Below are positions 49,095-57,450 of a DNA stretch of 64,000 nt, piece after piece (the first letter of the stretch is position 1; each line of letters begins with the position of its first letter). This DNA is from Neorhizobium galegae. Lineage in GTDB: Bacteria > Pseudomonadota > Alphaproteobacteria > Rhizobiales > Rhizobiaceae. Under the pieces are notes generated by a model. That model was not told the DNA's origin. It saw only the letters and a program-made list of their open reading frames with translations, and searched no databases. Location: positions 501,501 to 565,500 of the forward strand of contig NZ_CP090095.1 of the NCBI RefSeq assembly GCF_021391675.1. The letters run 5' to 3'. A program made the position numbers and the translations under genes.

Positions 49095-50051
49095 ATGGAT
49101 CAAATGGCAATTGCGGACCGGCGTTCCCTGCGCCGCAAGCTGAGTTTCTGGCGGGTCGTCGCACTTGTTTTCCTCGTCGGCATCGGATTCGCGCTTTACC
49201 GTGTCGTTGCCGGCGAGGGCGTCGGATCTGCGGTGCCGCATGTCGCCCGCATCGAAATCTCCGGTATGATCACGGATGACAAGGACCTACTGGAGCGCCT
49301 CGACAAGATCGCCCAAAGCAGCCAGGCCAAGGCGCTGATCGTCTCGATCTCTTCGCCGGGCGGGACGACCTATGGCGGCGAGCGCATCTTCAAGGCGATC
49401 CGAAAGGTTTCCGAAAAGAAGCCCGTCGTTTCCGATATCCGCACATTGGCCGCCTCTGCCGGCTACATGATCGCCACGGCCGGCGATCAGATCGTCGCGG
49501 GCGAAAGCTCGATCACCGGATCGATCGGGGTGATCTTCCAATACCCGCAGATCGACGAGGTGATGAAGAAGATCGGCGTCTCGCTGCAGGAGATCAAGTC
49601 CGCGCCGCTGAAGGCCGAGCCGTCGCCCTTCCATCCGGCAAGCGAGGAAGCCAAGACGATGATCCGCAACATGGTCATGGACAGCTACGCCTGGTTCGTC
49701 GATCTCGTTGCCGATCGCCGCAAGCTGCCGCGCGACGAGGTTCTGAAGCTCGCGGACGGCACGATCTTCACCGGCCGCCAGGCGCTCAACGCCAAGCTTG
49801 TCGACAAGCTGGGCGGCGAGGAGGACATCCGCGCCTACTTTGAATCGCGTGGCGTTTCCAAGGACCTGCCGGTCGTTGATTGGAAGGAGCATAATTCCTC
49901 CTCGTCCTTCTGGTTCGCGAGCGCCGTCAGCGAGTTGTTCAAGCTCTCCGGTTTCGGCCAGACAATCACTCCCGACGCCCTTCGCACCTTCGGCGCAGAC
50001 AAGTTGTTTCTTGACGGTCTTGTCTCCGTTTGGCAGGTTGGGCGCGGTTAA
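49095..50051 (+). CDS. sppA: Signal peptide peptidase SppA (S49 family)
   Basis: Membrane-anchored serine peptidase that degrades cleaved signal peptides. The 318-aa short form has one N-terminal helix (residues about 18-36), the GGT loop (ISSPGGTTYGGERIF), the nucleophile Ser in RTLAASAGYMIATAG and the downstream Lys region LQEIKSAPLKAEPSPF. The ATG at 49095 has GAAGGTGG upstream; a GTG at 49086 would add three residues. Followed by ihfB after 26 bp. Confidence 0.9.
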   Translation: MDQMAIADRRSLRRKLSFWRVVALVFLVGIGFALYRVVAGEGVGSAVPHVARIEISGMITDDKDLLERLDKIAQSSQAKALIVSISSPGGTTYGGERIFKAIRKVSEKKPVVSDIRTLAASAGYMIATAGDQIVAGESSITGSIGVIFQYPQIDEVMKKIGVSLQEIKSAPLKAEPSPFHPASEEAKTMIRNMVMDSYAWFVDLVADRRKLPRDEVLKLADGTIFTGRQALNAKLVDKLGGEEDIRAYFESRGVSKDLPVVDWKEHNSSSSFWFASAVSELFKLSGFGQTITPDALRTFGADKLFLDGLVSVWQVGRG

Positions 50052-50077
50052 ATATCTAAACTTTTCAGGGGGCAACC

Positions 50078-50377
50078 GTGATCAAGTCAGAACTGGTGCA
50101 GATCGTTGCGGCTCGCAACCCGCATCTCTACCACCGCGACGTCGAGAACATTGTCAATGCCGTGCTCGACGAGATCACAGATGCCCTGGCAGGCGGAAAT
50201 CGTGTCGAACTGCGCGGCTTCGGCGCGTTTTCGGTGAAGAATCGCCCCTCCCGGTCGGGCCGCAACCCGCGCACCGGCGAGAGCGTTTTCGTCGAGGAGA
50301 AATGGGTTCCTTTCTTCAAGACAGGCAAGGAACTGCGTGAGCGCCTGAACCCGGGCCTCGATGACGAAGAAGATTGA
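50078..50377 (+). CDS. ihfB: Integration host factor subunit beta
   Basis: DNA-bending protein of 99 aa ([20 protein letters not shown]), with the flexible arm [23 protein letters not shown] that inserts the bending proline into the minor groove. Pairs with IhfA. It assists sigma-54 promoters, so it works with the nearby rpoN. Starts with GTG; AGGGGGC lies upstream. Confidence 0.96.
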   Translation: MIKSELVQIVAARNPHLYHRDVENIVNAVLDEITDALAGGNRVELRGFGAFSVKNRPSRSGRNPRTGESVFVEEKWVPFFKTGKELRERLNPGLDDEED

Positions 50378-50480
50378 TCCCTTCGGCGCGGCTTTCCGTC
50401 GCCCTTGAAACCCCACAAAGCGCGCCTATTCTGCAACAGACGCTGGTAAAACAGCGGACAGTCTGCTGCCGGAGATTCAC

Positions 50481-50816
50481 ATGGATAAGTTCAAAAAGAT
50501 CGTCTCGCTCGTGGTCTTCGTACCGCTCGGCATCGTGTTGATCGTGCTCGCCGTCGCGAACCGCCAGATGGTGACCCTGGCGCTCAATCCCTTCCGGCCG
50601 GAAGACGGCATGCTGGCGGTTAGCGCACCCTTCTTCCTGTTCCTGTTCCTGGCCTTGCTGATCGGGATGTTCATCGGCTCGTTCGTGACCTGGTGGAGCC
50701 AGGGCAAGCACCGCAAGCAGGCCCGCGTCGAAGCACGCGAAGCGGTCCGATGGCAGAACGAACACAAGTCGGCCGTCGCTGGACGGCCGGCCTCGGCGCA
50801 ACTTCCTTCGAAGTAA
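50481..50816 (+). CDS. LapA-domain (DUF1049) membrane protein
   Basis: A 111-aa protein with two helices (about residues 5-24 and 45-70) separated by a short loop, then a charged tail (KHRKQARVEAREAVRWQNE). The lipopolysaccharide assembly protein A domain (E. coli YciS/LapA) fits; E. coli LapAB couples LPS synthesis to LpxC turnover. No lapB partner is seen here, so the role is inferred. Follows ihfB by 103 bp. Confidence 0.8.
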   Translation: MDKFKKIVSLVVFVPLGIVLIVLAVANRQMVTLALNPFRPEDGMLAVSAPFFLFLFLALLIGMFIGSFVTWWSQGKHRKQARVEAREAVRWQNEHKSAVAGRPASAQLPSK

Positions 50817-50832
50817 ATTCAGGCGAAGTAAA

Positions 50833-51288
50833 TTAGGCTTGCGCGGCCTTGGCGACCACGGCCTTGTTGAAATCCGAGAAGAACTGGCCCGCGAGTTTCT
50901 GCGACGTGGAATCGATCAGCCGCGAGCCGAGCTGCGCGATCTTGCCTCCCACCTGAGCCTTGGTGGAGTAGCGCAGCAGCGTATCGCTGCCGTCTTCGAC
51001 CAGCGTAACGGTCGCGGAGCCCTTGGCAAAACCTGCGATACCGCCCTTGCCCTCGCCCGATATCGTGTAGCTTTCCGGCGGGTTGATGTCGGAGAGCGTC
51101 ACTTCGCCGGAAAAGTTCGCGGAAACCGGACCGACCTTCAGTTTGACGGTCGCAGAGAGTTCGGTCGGAGACTTCTGTTCGAGCGTCTGGCAACCGGGGA
51201 TGCACTGGCGAAGGATTTCCGGATCGTTCAACGCCGCCCAGACCACTTCGCGAGGTGCTGCAATACGTTCTTCGCCGCCCATATCCAT
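50833..51288 (-). CDS. CoxG-family SRPBCC protein
   Basis: A 151-aa START-like protein: MDMGGEERIAAPREVVWAAL, GCQTLEQ, KVGPVSANFSGEVTL and AQVGGKIAQLGSRLID match the carbon-monoxide dehydrogenase subunit G (CoxG) family. CoxG attaches CODH to the membrane, but lone copies occur widely. No coxSML genes are near, so function is open. The ATG at 51288 has GGAGGA 7 nt upstream; an ATG at 51303 is possible. Confidence 0.85.
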   Translation of the reverse strand: MDMGGEERIAAPREVVWAALNDPEILRQCIPGCQTLEQKSPTELSATVKLKVGPVSANFSGEVTLSDINPPESYTISGEGKGGIAGFAKGSATVTLVEDGSDTLLRYSTKAQVGGKIAQLGSRLIDSTSQKLAGQFFSDFNKAVVAKAAQA

Positions 51289-51415
51289 GTGATGATCCTC
51301 CATCCACCGTTGCTAGCCTTATTGCAAGGGTGGTGATCTTTGCCAAGGGGGACAAAAGGCGGACAGGCCGGGTCATCAATAAAACACGCAGCCGTCGGCT
51401 CCCCGGCTTTGAAGA

Positions 51416-52573
51416 ATGACGAGCAAATGCTATCTGCTGCCGCAAGTCTCAAAATCCAAGCGGATAAACGTATTGAAGAACAAGGAAAGGCGGCCGGGTG
51501 AAAAAAACCGGAGCGAGGCGGGTAACCGGTCCTCCCGCGGGCACGCCACCGCAAAACCAGCGGCAGTCAGACAGGCCCCGCGGCCGCAGGAAAGGGCCGC
51601 CAAACCCGCGCCGGCCGCAGCGCCGGCGGAAACCCGTCCGCTTTTGCCGCGCAGCGGCGAGCGGCCGCCAGAGCGCGTGCCGATCATTCTCGAATCGTCC
51701 GGTGCCGGGGATTTTCACCTGATCGATAGCGGCAACGGGCTCAAATTCGAGCAATACGGCCCTTATCGCATCGTCCGGCCGGAAGCTCAGGCGCTCTGGC
51801 AACCGTCTCTTCCCGCCCATCTATGGGAAAAGGCGGACGCGCTCTTCACCGGAGACACGGACGAGGACGGCATGGGCCGCTGGCGCTTCACCAAGGAAGC
51901 ACTTGGCGAAACCTGGCCGCTGTCGCTGCTCGGCACCGACTTTCTCGGCCGCTTCACGTCCTTCCGCCATGTCGGCGTCTTCCCGGAGCAGATCGTTCAC
52001 TGGGAGTGGATGAAGAACCGCATCGAGGAGGCGAAGCGGCCGGTGAAGGTGCTGAACCTGTTCGGCTACACAGGCGTCGCATCGCTGGTCGCGGCGGCCG
52101 CCGGGGCGGAAGTTACCCATGTCGACGCTTCCAAGAAAGCGATCGGCTGGGCTCGTGAAAACCAGTCGCTCGCCCGTCTCGACAAGGCGCCGATCCGCTG
52201 GATCTGCGAGGATGCGATGAAGTTCATCCTGCGCGAGGAGCGTCGCGGCAACCGCTACGACATCATCCTCACCGACCCGCCGAAATTCGGCCGTGGTCCG
52301 AACGGCGAAGTCTGGCAGCTTTTCGATCACCTGCCGCTGATGCTCGATATCTGCCGCGAACTGCTGTCGCCGAAGGCGATAGGGCTGGTGCTGACCGCCT
52401 ATTCCATCCGCGCCAGCTTCTATTCGATCCATGAGCTGATGCGCGAGACGATGCGCGGCGCTGGCGGCGCCGTGGAATCGGGCGAGCTCGTCATCCGTGA
52501 GGCGGGGCTGGACGGCAAGACGCCGGGTCGCGCGCTTTCCACTTCCCTTTTCAGTCGCTGGGTGCCGGCATGA
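51416..52573 (+). CDS. Class I SAM-dependent rRNA methyltransferase (RlmI-like)
   Basis: A 385-aa protein. The first 90 residues are basic and Pro/Ala-rich (disordered, possibly RNA-binding); the catalytic part has motif I LNLFGYTGVASLVAAAAGAE near residues 210-229 and motif IV LTDPPKFGRGPNGEVW. The family methylates 23S rRNA cytosines. The start is uncertain: ATG at 51416 or a TTG at 51473. It overlaps the next gene by 4 bp (ATGA). Confidence 0.82.
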   Translation: MTSKCYLLPQVSKSKRINVLKNKERRPGEKNRSEAGNRSSRGHATAKPAAVRQAPRPQERAAKPAPAAAPAETRPLLPRSGERPPERVPIILESSGAGDFHLIDSGNGLKFEQYGPYRIVRPEAQALWQPSLPAHLWEKADALFTGDTDEDGMGRWRFTKEALGETWPLSLLGTDFLGRFTSFRHVGVFPEQIVHWEWMKNRIEEAKRPVKVLNLFGYTGVASLVAAAAGAEVTHVDASKKAIGWARENQSLARLDKAPIRWICEDAMKFILREERRGNRYDIILTDPPKFGRGPNGEVWQLFDHLPLMLDICRELLSPKAIGLVLTAYSIRASFYSIHELMRETMRGAGGAVESGELVIREAGLDGKTPGRALSTSLFSRWVPA

Positions 52574-53430
52574 ACGACGATTTTCAGAAGTCCGGACCAC
52601 GGCGGGTCGGCCAGGTGAAGGAAGTCACCTCGCTTTCCAATCCGATCATCAAGGACATCAAGGCGCTCACCAACAAGAGGGACCGCGAAGAGAGCGGCAC
52701 CTTCATGGCCGAAGGCCTGAAGCTCGTCATCGATGCACTGGAGCTCGGCTGGGAAATCCGCACGCTGGTCTATGCGAAGGCGGCCAAGGGCAAGGCGCTT
52801 GTCGAGCAGGTGGCGGCAAGGACCGTCGCTCATGGCGGGCTGGTGCTGGAGGTCAGCGAGAAGGTGCTCTCGTCGGTCACCCGCCGCGACAATCCGCAGA
52901 TGGTCGTCGGCATTTTCGAGCAGCGTTGGAAAAGGCTCGATGATCTGCGGCCGGGCAGGGACGAGACGCTGGTGGCGCTCGACCGGGTGCGCGACCCCGG
53001 CAATCTCGGCACCATCATCCGCACCGCCGATGCGGCAGGCGCTACCGGGGTAATCCTGGTCGGCGAATGCACCGACCCGTTTTCGCTGGAAACCGTGCGC
53101 GCCACCATGGGCTCGGTCTTCGCGGTACCGGTCGTCAAATGCTCGGCGGAAGAATTTCTGATCTGGCAGAAGCGCTCCGGCACCCAGGTCGTGGCGACCC
53201 ATCTCGCCGGCGCCGTCGACTATCGCACCGTGGATTATTCGAAAAAGCCGGTCGTGCTGCTGATGGGCAACGAGCAGTCCGGGCTGCCGGATAATCTCGC
53301 CAGGGCTGCCGATCGCACCGTTCGCATTCCTCAGCAGGGCAGGGCAGATTCGCTCAACCTCGCCGTCGCGTCCGCCGTGATGCTCTTCGAAGCCCGCCGC
53401 CATCTGCTGACCCTGGACGACAAGAAATGA
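52570..53430 (+). CDS. TrmH/SpoU-family RNA 2'-O-methyltransferase
   Basis: A 286-aa SPOUT enzyme: N-terminal substrate-binding domain ([26 protein letters not shown]) and the knotted methyltransferase core with [30 protein letters not shown] and the closing [19 protein letters not shown]. Substrate is probably 23S rRNA or tRNA. Overlaps both neighbours by 4 bp, forming a coupled trio with the RlmI-like gene and lspA. Confidence 0.9.
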   Translation: MNDDFQKSGPRRVGQVKEVTSLSNPIIKDIKALTNKRDREESGTFMAEGLKLVIDALELGWEIRTLVYAKAAKGKALVEQVAARTVAHGGLVLEVSEKVLSSVTRRDNPQMVVGIFEQRWKRLDDLRPGRDETLVALDRVRDPGNLGTIIRTADAAGATGVILVGECTDPFSLETVRATMGSVFAVPVVKCSAEEFLIWQKRSGTQVVATHLAGAVDYRTVDYSKKPVVLLMGNEQSGLPDNLARAADRTVRIPQQGRADSLNLAVASAVMLFEARRHLLTLDDKK

Positions 53431-53918
53431 CCGGACGCATAGCCCTGCTTTCTCGGCCTCTGATGGCTCTGATCGTCATCGTCATCGCGGTCGCCCTCGA
53501 TCAGGTGGTGAAGATCGCCGTCGAGAATTATCTTCCGATGCAGGAGGCGGTGCCGCTTCTGCCGGTGCTGGCGCTCTACCGCACCTATAACCTCGGCGTC
53601 GCCTTCTCGCTGCTGTCCGGCATGGAGCGGGAATTCATTGTCGGCATGCGGGTGCTGATCGTCGCCTTCGTGCTCTGGCTCTGGCGCCGTACGCCGAAGG
53701 ATCGTCCTTTCGCCCACAGCGGCTTCGCGTTGATCATCGCCGGCGCGATCGGCAACCTGATCGACGGTTTCGCCTATGGCCATGTGATCGACTACATCCT
53801 GTTCCACACCGAGACGTGGTCCTTCGCGGTCTTCAATCTGGCGGACAGTTTCATCACCATCGGGGCGGGCCTGGTCATCCTCGACGAGCTGTTCGGCCCG
53901 AAAAAGGCCGATCAGTAA
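53427..53918 (+). CDS. lspA: Lipoprotein signal peptidase (signal peptidase II)
   Basis: Aspartic membrane protease that cleaves prolipoprotein signal peptides. The 163-aa protein has four helices; catalytic Asp122 lies in GHVIDYI and Asp140 in FNLADSF, 18 residues apart as in the family. It overlaps the upstream methyltransferase by 4 bp. The following kinase starts 54 bp later. Confidence 0.96.
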   Translation: MTGRIALLSRPLMALIVIVIAVALDQVVKIAVENYLPMQEAVPLLPVLALYRTYNLGVAFSLLSGMEREFIVGMRVLIVAFVLWLWRRTPKDRPFAHSGFALIIAGAIGNLIDGFAYGHVIDYILFHTETWSFAVFNLADSFITIGAGLVILDELFGPKKADQ

Positions 53919-53972
53919 AATTTTACCTGATTGCTCTAAGGATTGGGAAAGAAACCCGGTTAGTCTTTCCCA

Positions 53973-55754
53973 ATGCGAGATATCGCCGACATACATGAAC
54001 GGATCTCGAAGGCGTTCGCGTCTCCCGCCGCGGCCGATATGGCCGAACCGGTGCCGGAAAAGATCGTGCCCGCATTGGGATTGCGGCAGGATGAAGAAAA
54101 GAGGGCGCCGCGCAGCGTCTTTGCCGCGCTCTTTTCCCGGATATCCGAGTGGCGCCGCCAGCGCACGGTTCCCCGGCTCCGGCATGCATTGAAGAATGCC
54201 GAGGCGGCCAGCGCTGCGAAATCCCGGCAGATCGCCACCGTCGTCCATGAAATCCGCACGCCGCTCAACGGCATTCTCGGGATGACGCATCTTCTCGGTC
54301 AGACCAAGCTGACGGCGGAACAGCAGAACTATCTGAGCGGCATTCGCCAGTCCGGTTATGCGCTGGCACAACTGGTCGAAGACCTGCTCGATTATTCGAC
54401 GCTGGAAGCCGGCCGCTTCCGGCTCAACAACCGGGCGGAAAATCTCCGCCACCTCATCGAAAACGTCGTCGAGATGCTGGCGCCGCGCGCCCACGAGAAA
54501 CGCATCGAGATCGCCGCGACGATGACTGCCGATCTCCCCGATCTTCTCGATCTCGATCCGGGCCGCATCCGGCAAGTGCTTTTCAATGTTATCGGCAATG
54601 CGGTGAAATTCACCGCCCATGGCGGCGTGCTGGTGCGGGCGGCGGTCGAAGAAGGCAACGTCGCCATTGCCGTCATCGATACCGGTCCCGGAATGGCGGC
54701 CGATGAACTGACCCAGGTTTTCGGTGAATTCGAGCAGGCGGGTTCCGCCGAGGCGCGCAGCGGCGGCACTGGTCTCGGTCTCGGCATCGCCTCTCGCATT
54801 CTGACGGAGTTCGGCGGGTCGCTTTCCGTCGCCAGCGAGAAGGGGGCCGGCAGCACGTTCACCATCCGCTTCCCCTTGCATTTTGCGGAAACGGCGCAAT
54901 CGGGTACCGGCGAACGCAACCAGTTGCTGGCCATTTCCCGGGTTCTGCTTCTGGCGCCGGAAGGACCTGCCGCCAAGGCGACGGTCGCGACGATCGAAAC
55001 GCTTGGCGGCCGCTGCCGGCACGCCGCCAACACGGCCGACGCTCAGATGCTGATCGACCGCGCCGAGACGGGGCCGCTGCCCTATACCGACCTGATCGTC
55101 GATCACCGGCTGGCCTCCGATTATGCCAATGAAAAGGCGCATGCGCCGCTCCACCGCATCTTGCTCGTCAACCCCGAGGAACGCGCCTCCCAGCCGCAGG
55201 ATTTCTTCGACGCCTGGCTTATCCGGCCGCTCCGGGAAAAATCCCTGATCGATGTCTTAAGCGGCCGCCTGCGCGGCTTCGGCACACGCGACGCGCTGAA
55301 TGACAATCAGGCTATGCCGCCACCGCCCGTCATCGAAAAACATGGCGAAGGGCTCGACGTGCTGCTCGGTGAGGACGATCCTGTCAACGCGCTGATCATC
55401 CGCTCGGTTCTTACAAAGGCCGGTCATCGGGTCCGTCTGGTCGACGATTTCCCCACGCTGATCGAGACGGTACTCAACCGGGTCACGCCGCTCGATCTCA
55501 TCATTTCCGACATGTACATGCCTGGAGGAGATGTTTTCAATCTCCTGGCGGCGCTGCGTGCCGAGGAGCAGGAGGGCGTTCGGCCTCTGGTCCCGGTGAT
55601 CGTGCTGACAGGCGAGAGCCGCGAAGCGACGCATCGCGAGGTGCTTCTGAATGGGGCCAGCCGCGTCTTCGCAAAGCCGGTCGATCCGCTGACGCTTCTG
55701 GAGGAGGTTCGAATTTTGGGAGTTCTCTCTACCGAGCGCCAGCAGGCGCGTTGA
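53973..55754 (+). CDS. Soluble hybrid histidine kinase with a degenerate and a true receiver
   Basis: A 593-aa protein with no membrane helix and no PAS domain. Residues 1-80 are a basic linker, 83-150 HisKA with phospho-acceptor His92 (VVHEIRTPLNG), 190-305 the ATPase domain (N-box GNAVKFTAHGG, G1 DTGPG, G2 GGTGLGLG), 320-440 a receiver-like part without a clear set of acidic residues, and 455-585 a true receiver with Asp513 (IISDMYMPGGD). The signal must come through a partner or the linker. Follows lspA on the same strand; the output partner is not in the window. Confidence 0.85.
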   Translation: MRDIADIHERISKAFASPAAADMAEPVPEKIVPALGLRQDEEKRAPRSVFAALFSRISEWRRQRTVPRLRHALKNAEAASAAKSRQIATVVHEIRTPLNGILGMTHLLGQTKLTAEQQNYLSGIRQSGYALAQLVEDLLDYSTLEAGRFRLNNRAENLRHLIENVVEMLAPRAHEKRIEIAATMTADLPDLLDLDPGRIRQVLFNVIGNAVKFTAHGGVLVRAAVEEGNVAIAVIDTGPGMAADELTQVFGEFEQAGSAEARSGGTGLGLGIASRILTEFGGSLSVASEKGAGSTFTIRFPLHFAETAQSGTGERNQLLAISRVLLLAPEGPAAKATVATIETLGGRCRHAANTADAQMLIDRAETGPLPYTDLIVDHRLASDYANEKAHAPLHRILLVNPEERASQPQDFFDAWLIRPLREKSLIDVLSGRLRGFGTRDALNDNQAMPPPPVIEKHGEGLDVLLGEDDPVNALIIRSVLTKAGHRVRLVDDFPTLIETVLNRVTPLDLIISDMYMPGGDVFNLLAALRAEEQEGVRPLVPVIVLTGESREATHREVLLNGASRVFAKPVDPLTLLEEVRILGVLSTERQQAR

Positions 55755-55853
55755 CGCGACCATCGCTGGAACCTATTGTGACAGCGAATGTCACGTTCTT
55801 GTCGCAGAGAAGTGATTTAAGGCGGTGATCAAACCGGGACGGGGAGAATCACC

Positions 55854-56726
55854 TTGGCAATCGAACTCCTGAACCGTGAAGTGATACCTGAAACAACCCA
55901 GGCGCCGGCCTCTGCTCCGGTAAGCGGCGATGTCTTCGGCCGCATTGGCACGCTCGAAACGCGGCTGGCCCGCAGCGAGCGTGAAATCGATGCCGCGCAG
56001 GCGGTTCGCTACCGCGTCTTCGTCGAAGAAATGCACGCGACCTTGAGCCCGGAGGCCATGCGCCGCCGACGCGACGTCGATGCCTTTGATGCGATCTGCG
56101 ACCATCTTCTGGTCGTCGACAACGCAATCGAAGGTGATATCGAAGATCAGATCGTCGGCACCTACCGCCTGCTGCGCCAGGAAGTGGCACTGGCCAATAA
56201 CGGCTTCTATTCGGCGTCGGAATTCGACATCGAACCGCTGCTTGCGCGTCATCCCGACAAACAGTTCATGGAGCTCGGCCGCTCCTGCGTGCTGCCGGAC
56301 TACCGCACCAAGCGCACCGTCGAACTGCTCTGGCAGGGCAATTGGGCCTATTCGCTGAAGCACGGCATGAACGCGATGTTCGGCTGCGCATCCTTCCCGG
56401 GCGTTTCGCCCGAAGAGCACGCCATGGCGCTGTCCTTCCTGCACCATACGGTCTCGACCAAGGGCGATTGGGCGGTTTCGGCACTGCCGGAACTCTATCG
56501 CTCGATGGACCTGATGCCGATGGAAGGGGTCAACGCCCGCAAGGCACTCTCCCTGTTGCCGCCGCTGATCAAGGGTTACCTGCGCCTCGGTGCCATGGTG
56601 GGCGACGGTGCGGTCATCGACCACGCCTTCAATACCACCGACGTGCTGATCGTCCTGCCGATCGCCTCGATCTCGGACCGCTACATCACCCATTTCGGCG
56701 CTGATGCTGGGCGGTTTGCGAGCTAG
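55854..56726 (+). CDS. olsB: L-ornithine N(alpha)-acyltransferase (ornithine lipid synthesis)
   Basis: Transfers a 3-hydroxyacyl chain to ornithine, the first step of the phosphorus-free ornithine lipid. The 290-aa GNAT-like protein contains ARSEREIDAAQAVRYRVFVEEM, ELGRSCVLPDYR and LPPLIKGYLRLGA. In Sinorhizobium, olsB lies next to tme and mutS, as here apart from the toxin-antitoxin insert. The start is TTG at 55854 with GGGGAG 7 nt upstream. The second-step gene olsA is not in this window. Confidence 0.88.
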   Translation: MAIELLNREVIPETTQAPASAPVSGDVFGRIGTLETRLARSEREIDAAQAVRYRVFVEEMHATLSPEAMRRRRDVDAFDAICDHLLVVDNAIEGDIEDQIVGTYRLLRQEVALANNGFYSASEFDIEPLLARHPDKQFMELGRSCVLPDYRTKRTVELLWQGNWAYSLKHGMNAMFGCASFPGVSPEEHAMALSFLHHTVSTKGDWAVSALPELYRSMDLMPMEGVNARKALSLLPPLIKGYLRLGAMVGDGAVIDHAFNTTDVLIVLPIASISDRYITHFGADAGRFAS

Positions 56727-56729
56727 GCG

Positions 56730-56745
56730 GCGTTTCTCGAAACGC
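56730..56745. other. Inverted repeat between olsB and vapC
   Basis: GCGTTTC (56730-56736) and GAAACGC (56739-56745) form a tight stem 3 bp after the olsB stop and 7 bp before the vapC stop. It may end transcripts from both sides, but neither side has a clear U-tract. Confidence 0.4.
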
Positions 56746-56752
56746 TCCTAGT

Positions 56753-57142
56753 CTAGCGGACGAACCGGATCGGGCCGCTGTATTTGGCTATGGTTTCGTC
56801 CGAAGTCAGCAATAACATGCCTTCGCTCATGCTTTGCGCGATAAGGATGCGGTCGAACGGGTCCTTATGAATCTGTTGAAGCGAGTCAACCTCCAGCGCA
56901 TGGGAGGCTGTCACCGCCAATTCACCGAAACCACTTTCGATTAGGACCCGATAGAGCATGCGGGGCGGAAGCTCGAGCCCGATTTTTCCGGATGAGTATT
57001 TGATCGAAAGTTCCCAGATACTGGCCGAACTGAAGAAAATTTCGTGATCGGGGTTCTCAATGATTTCCCGCGCTATCAAAGGCAACCGATGGGATGCCCC
57101 GACAAGCCACACCAGAAGATGCGAATCCAGCAGTATTTTCAT
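56753..57142 (-). CDS. PIN-domain toxin (VapC-like)
   Basis: A 129-aa PIN-domain ribonuclease. The acidic residues of the active site are visible: Asp6 (MKILLDSHLL), Glu44 (SIWELSIKY), Asp95 (HKDPFDRILIAQ) and Asp114 near LLTSDETI. Such toxins cleave tRNA or rRNA and are held inactive by their partner. It starts 4 bp inside the end of the antitoxin gene (ATGA). Confidence 0.88.
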   Translation of the reverse strand: MKILLDSHLLVWLVGASHRLPLIAREIIENPDHEIFFSSASIWELSIKYSSGKIGLELPPRMLYRVLIESGFGELAVTASHALEVDSLQQIHKDPFDRILIAQSMSEGMLLLTSDETIAKYSGPIRFVR

Positions 57143-57384
57143 TCGTGGTTGCCGTAAAACAGGTCCTCGATCTCTTTGTCCATTCCCTTGTCCAGATCGT
57201 CGGGAATGAAAAATTGACCATCGAGAACGCCGATTTTTCGCTTCTTCTTCGGCGCTTCCTCCAACGGCACGACCTTCACCATCGGCTTGCCGGCCTTGGC
57301 GATGACGAACGCCTCGCCGTTTGCCGCCTCTTCGACGAGGCGCGACAAATGCGTCTTGGCTTCATGGATGTTGACGGTTTTCAC
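57139..57384 (-). CDS. Phd/YefM-type antitoxin
   Basis: An 81-aa antitoxin. The N-terminal DNA-binding part (VNIHEAKTHLSRLVEEAANG, then FVIAKAGKPMVKVVPL) is the Phd/YefM fold; the C-terminal half (DDLDKGMDKEIEDLF) should wrap the toxin. I start it at the GTG at 57384 (GGAG 8 nt upstream); the earlier TTG at 57399 lies inside the operator. Translation is coupled to the toxin by a 4-bp overlap. Autoregulation through the adjacent palindrome is inferred. Confidence 0.87.
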   Translation of the reverse strand: MKTVNIHEAKTHLSRLVEEAANGEAFVIAKAGKPMVKVVPLEEAPKKKRKIGVLDGQFFIPDDLDKGMDKEIEDLFYGNHE

Positions 57385-57395
57385 GGAGCAAGTCT

Positions 57396-57432
57396 CCAAG
57401 TGGACTTAGTTCACTGAACTTAGTCCACTTGG
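57396..57432 (-). promoter_or_regulatory. Operator-like palindrome of the toxin-antitoxin operon
   Basis: Two 18-bp arms (57396-57413 and 57415-57432) are inverted copies with one mismatch, around a single C. Within it, ACTTAGTTCACT (57404) and ACTTAGTCCACT (57418) also form a direct repeat. It ends 12 bp upstream of the antitoxin GTG, where an autoregulatory Phd-type dimer would bind. Confidence 0.75.
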
Positions 57433-57450
57433 GCTTCATTTACAAGAAAC

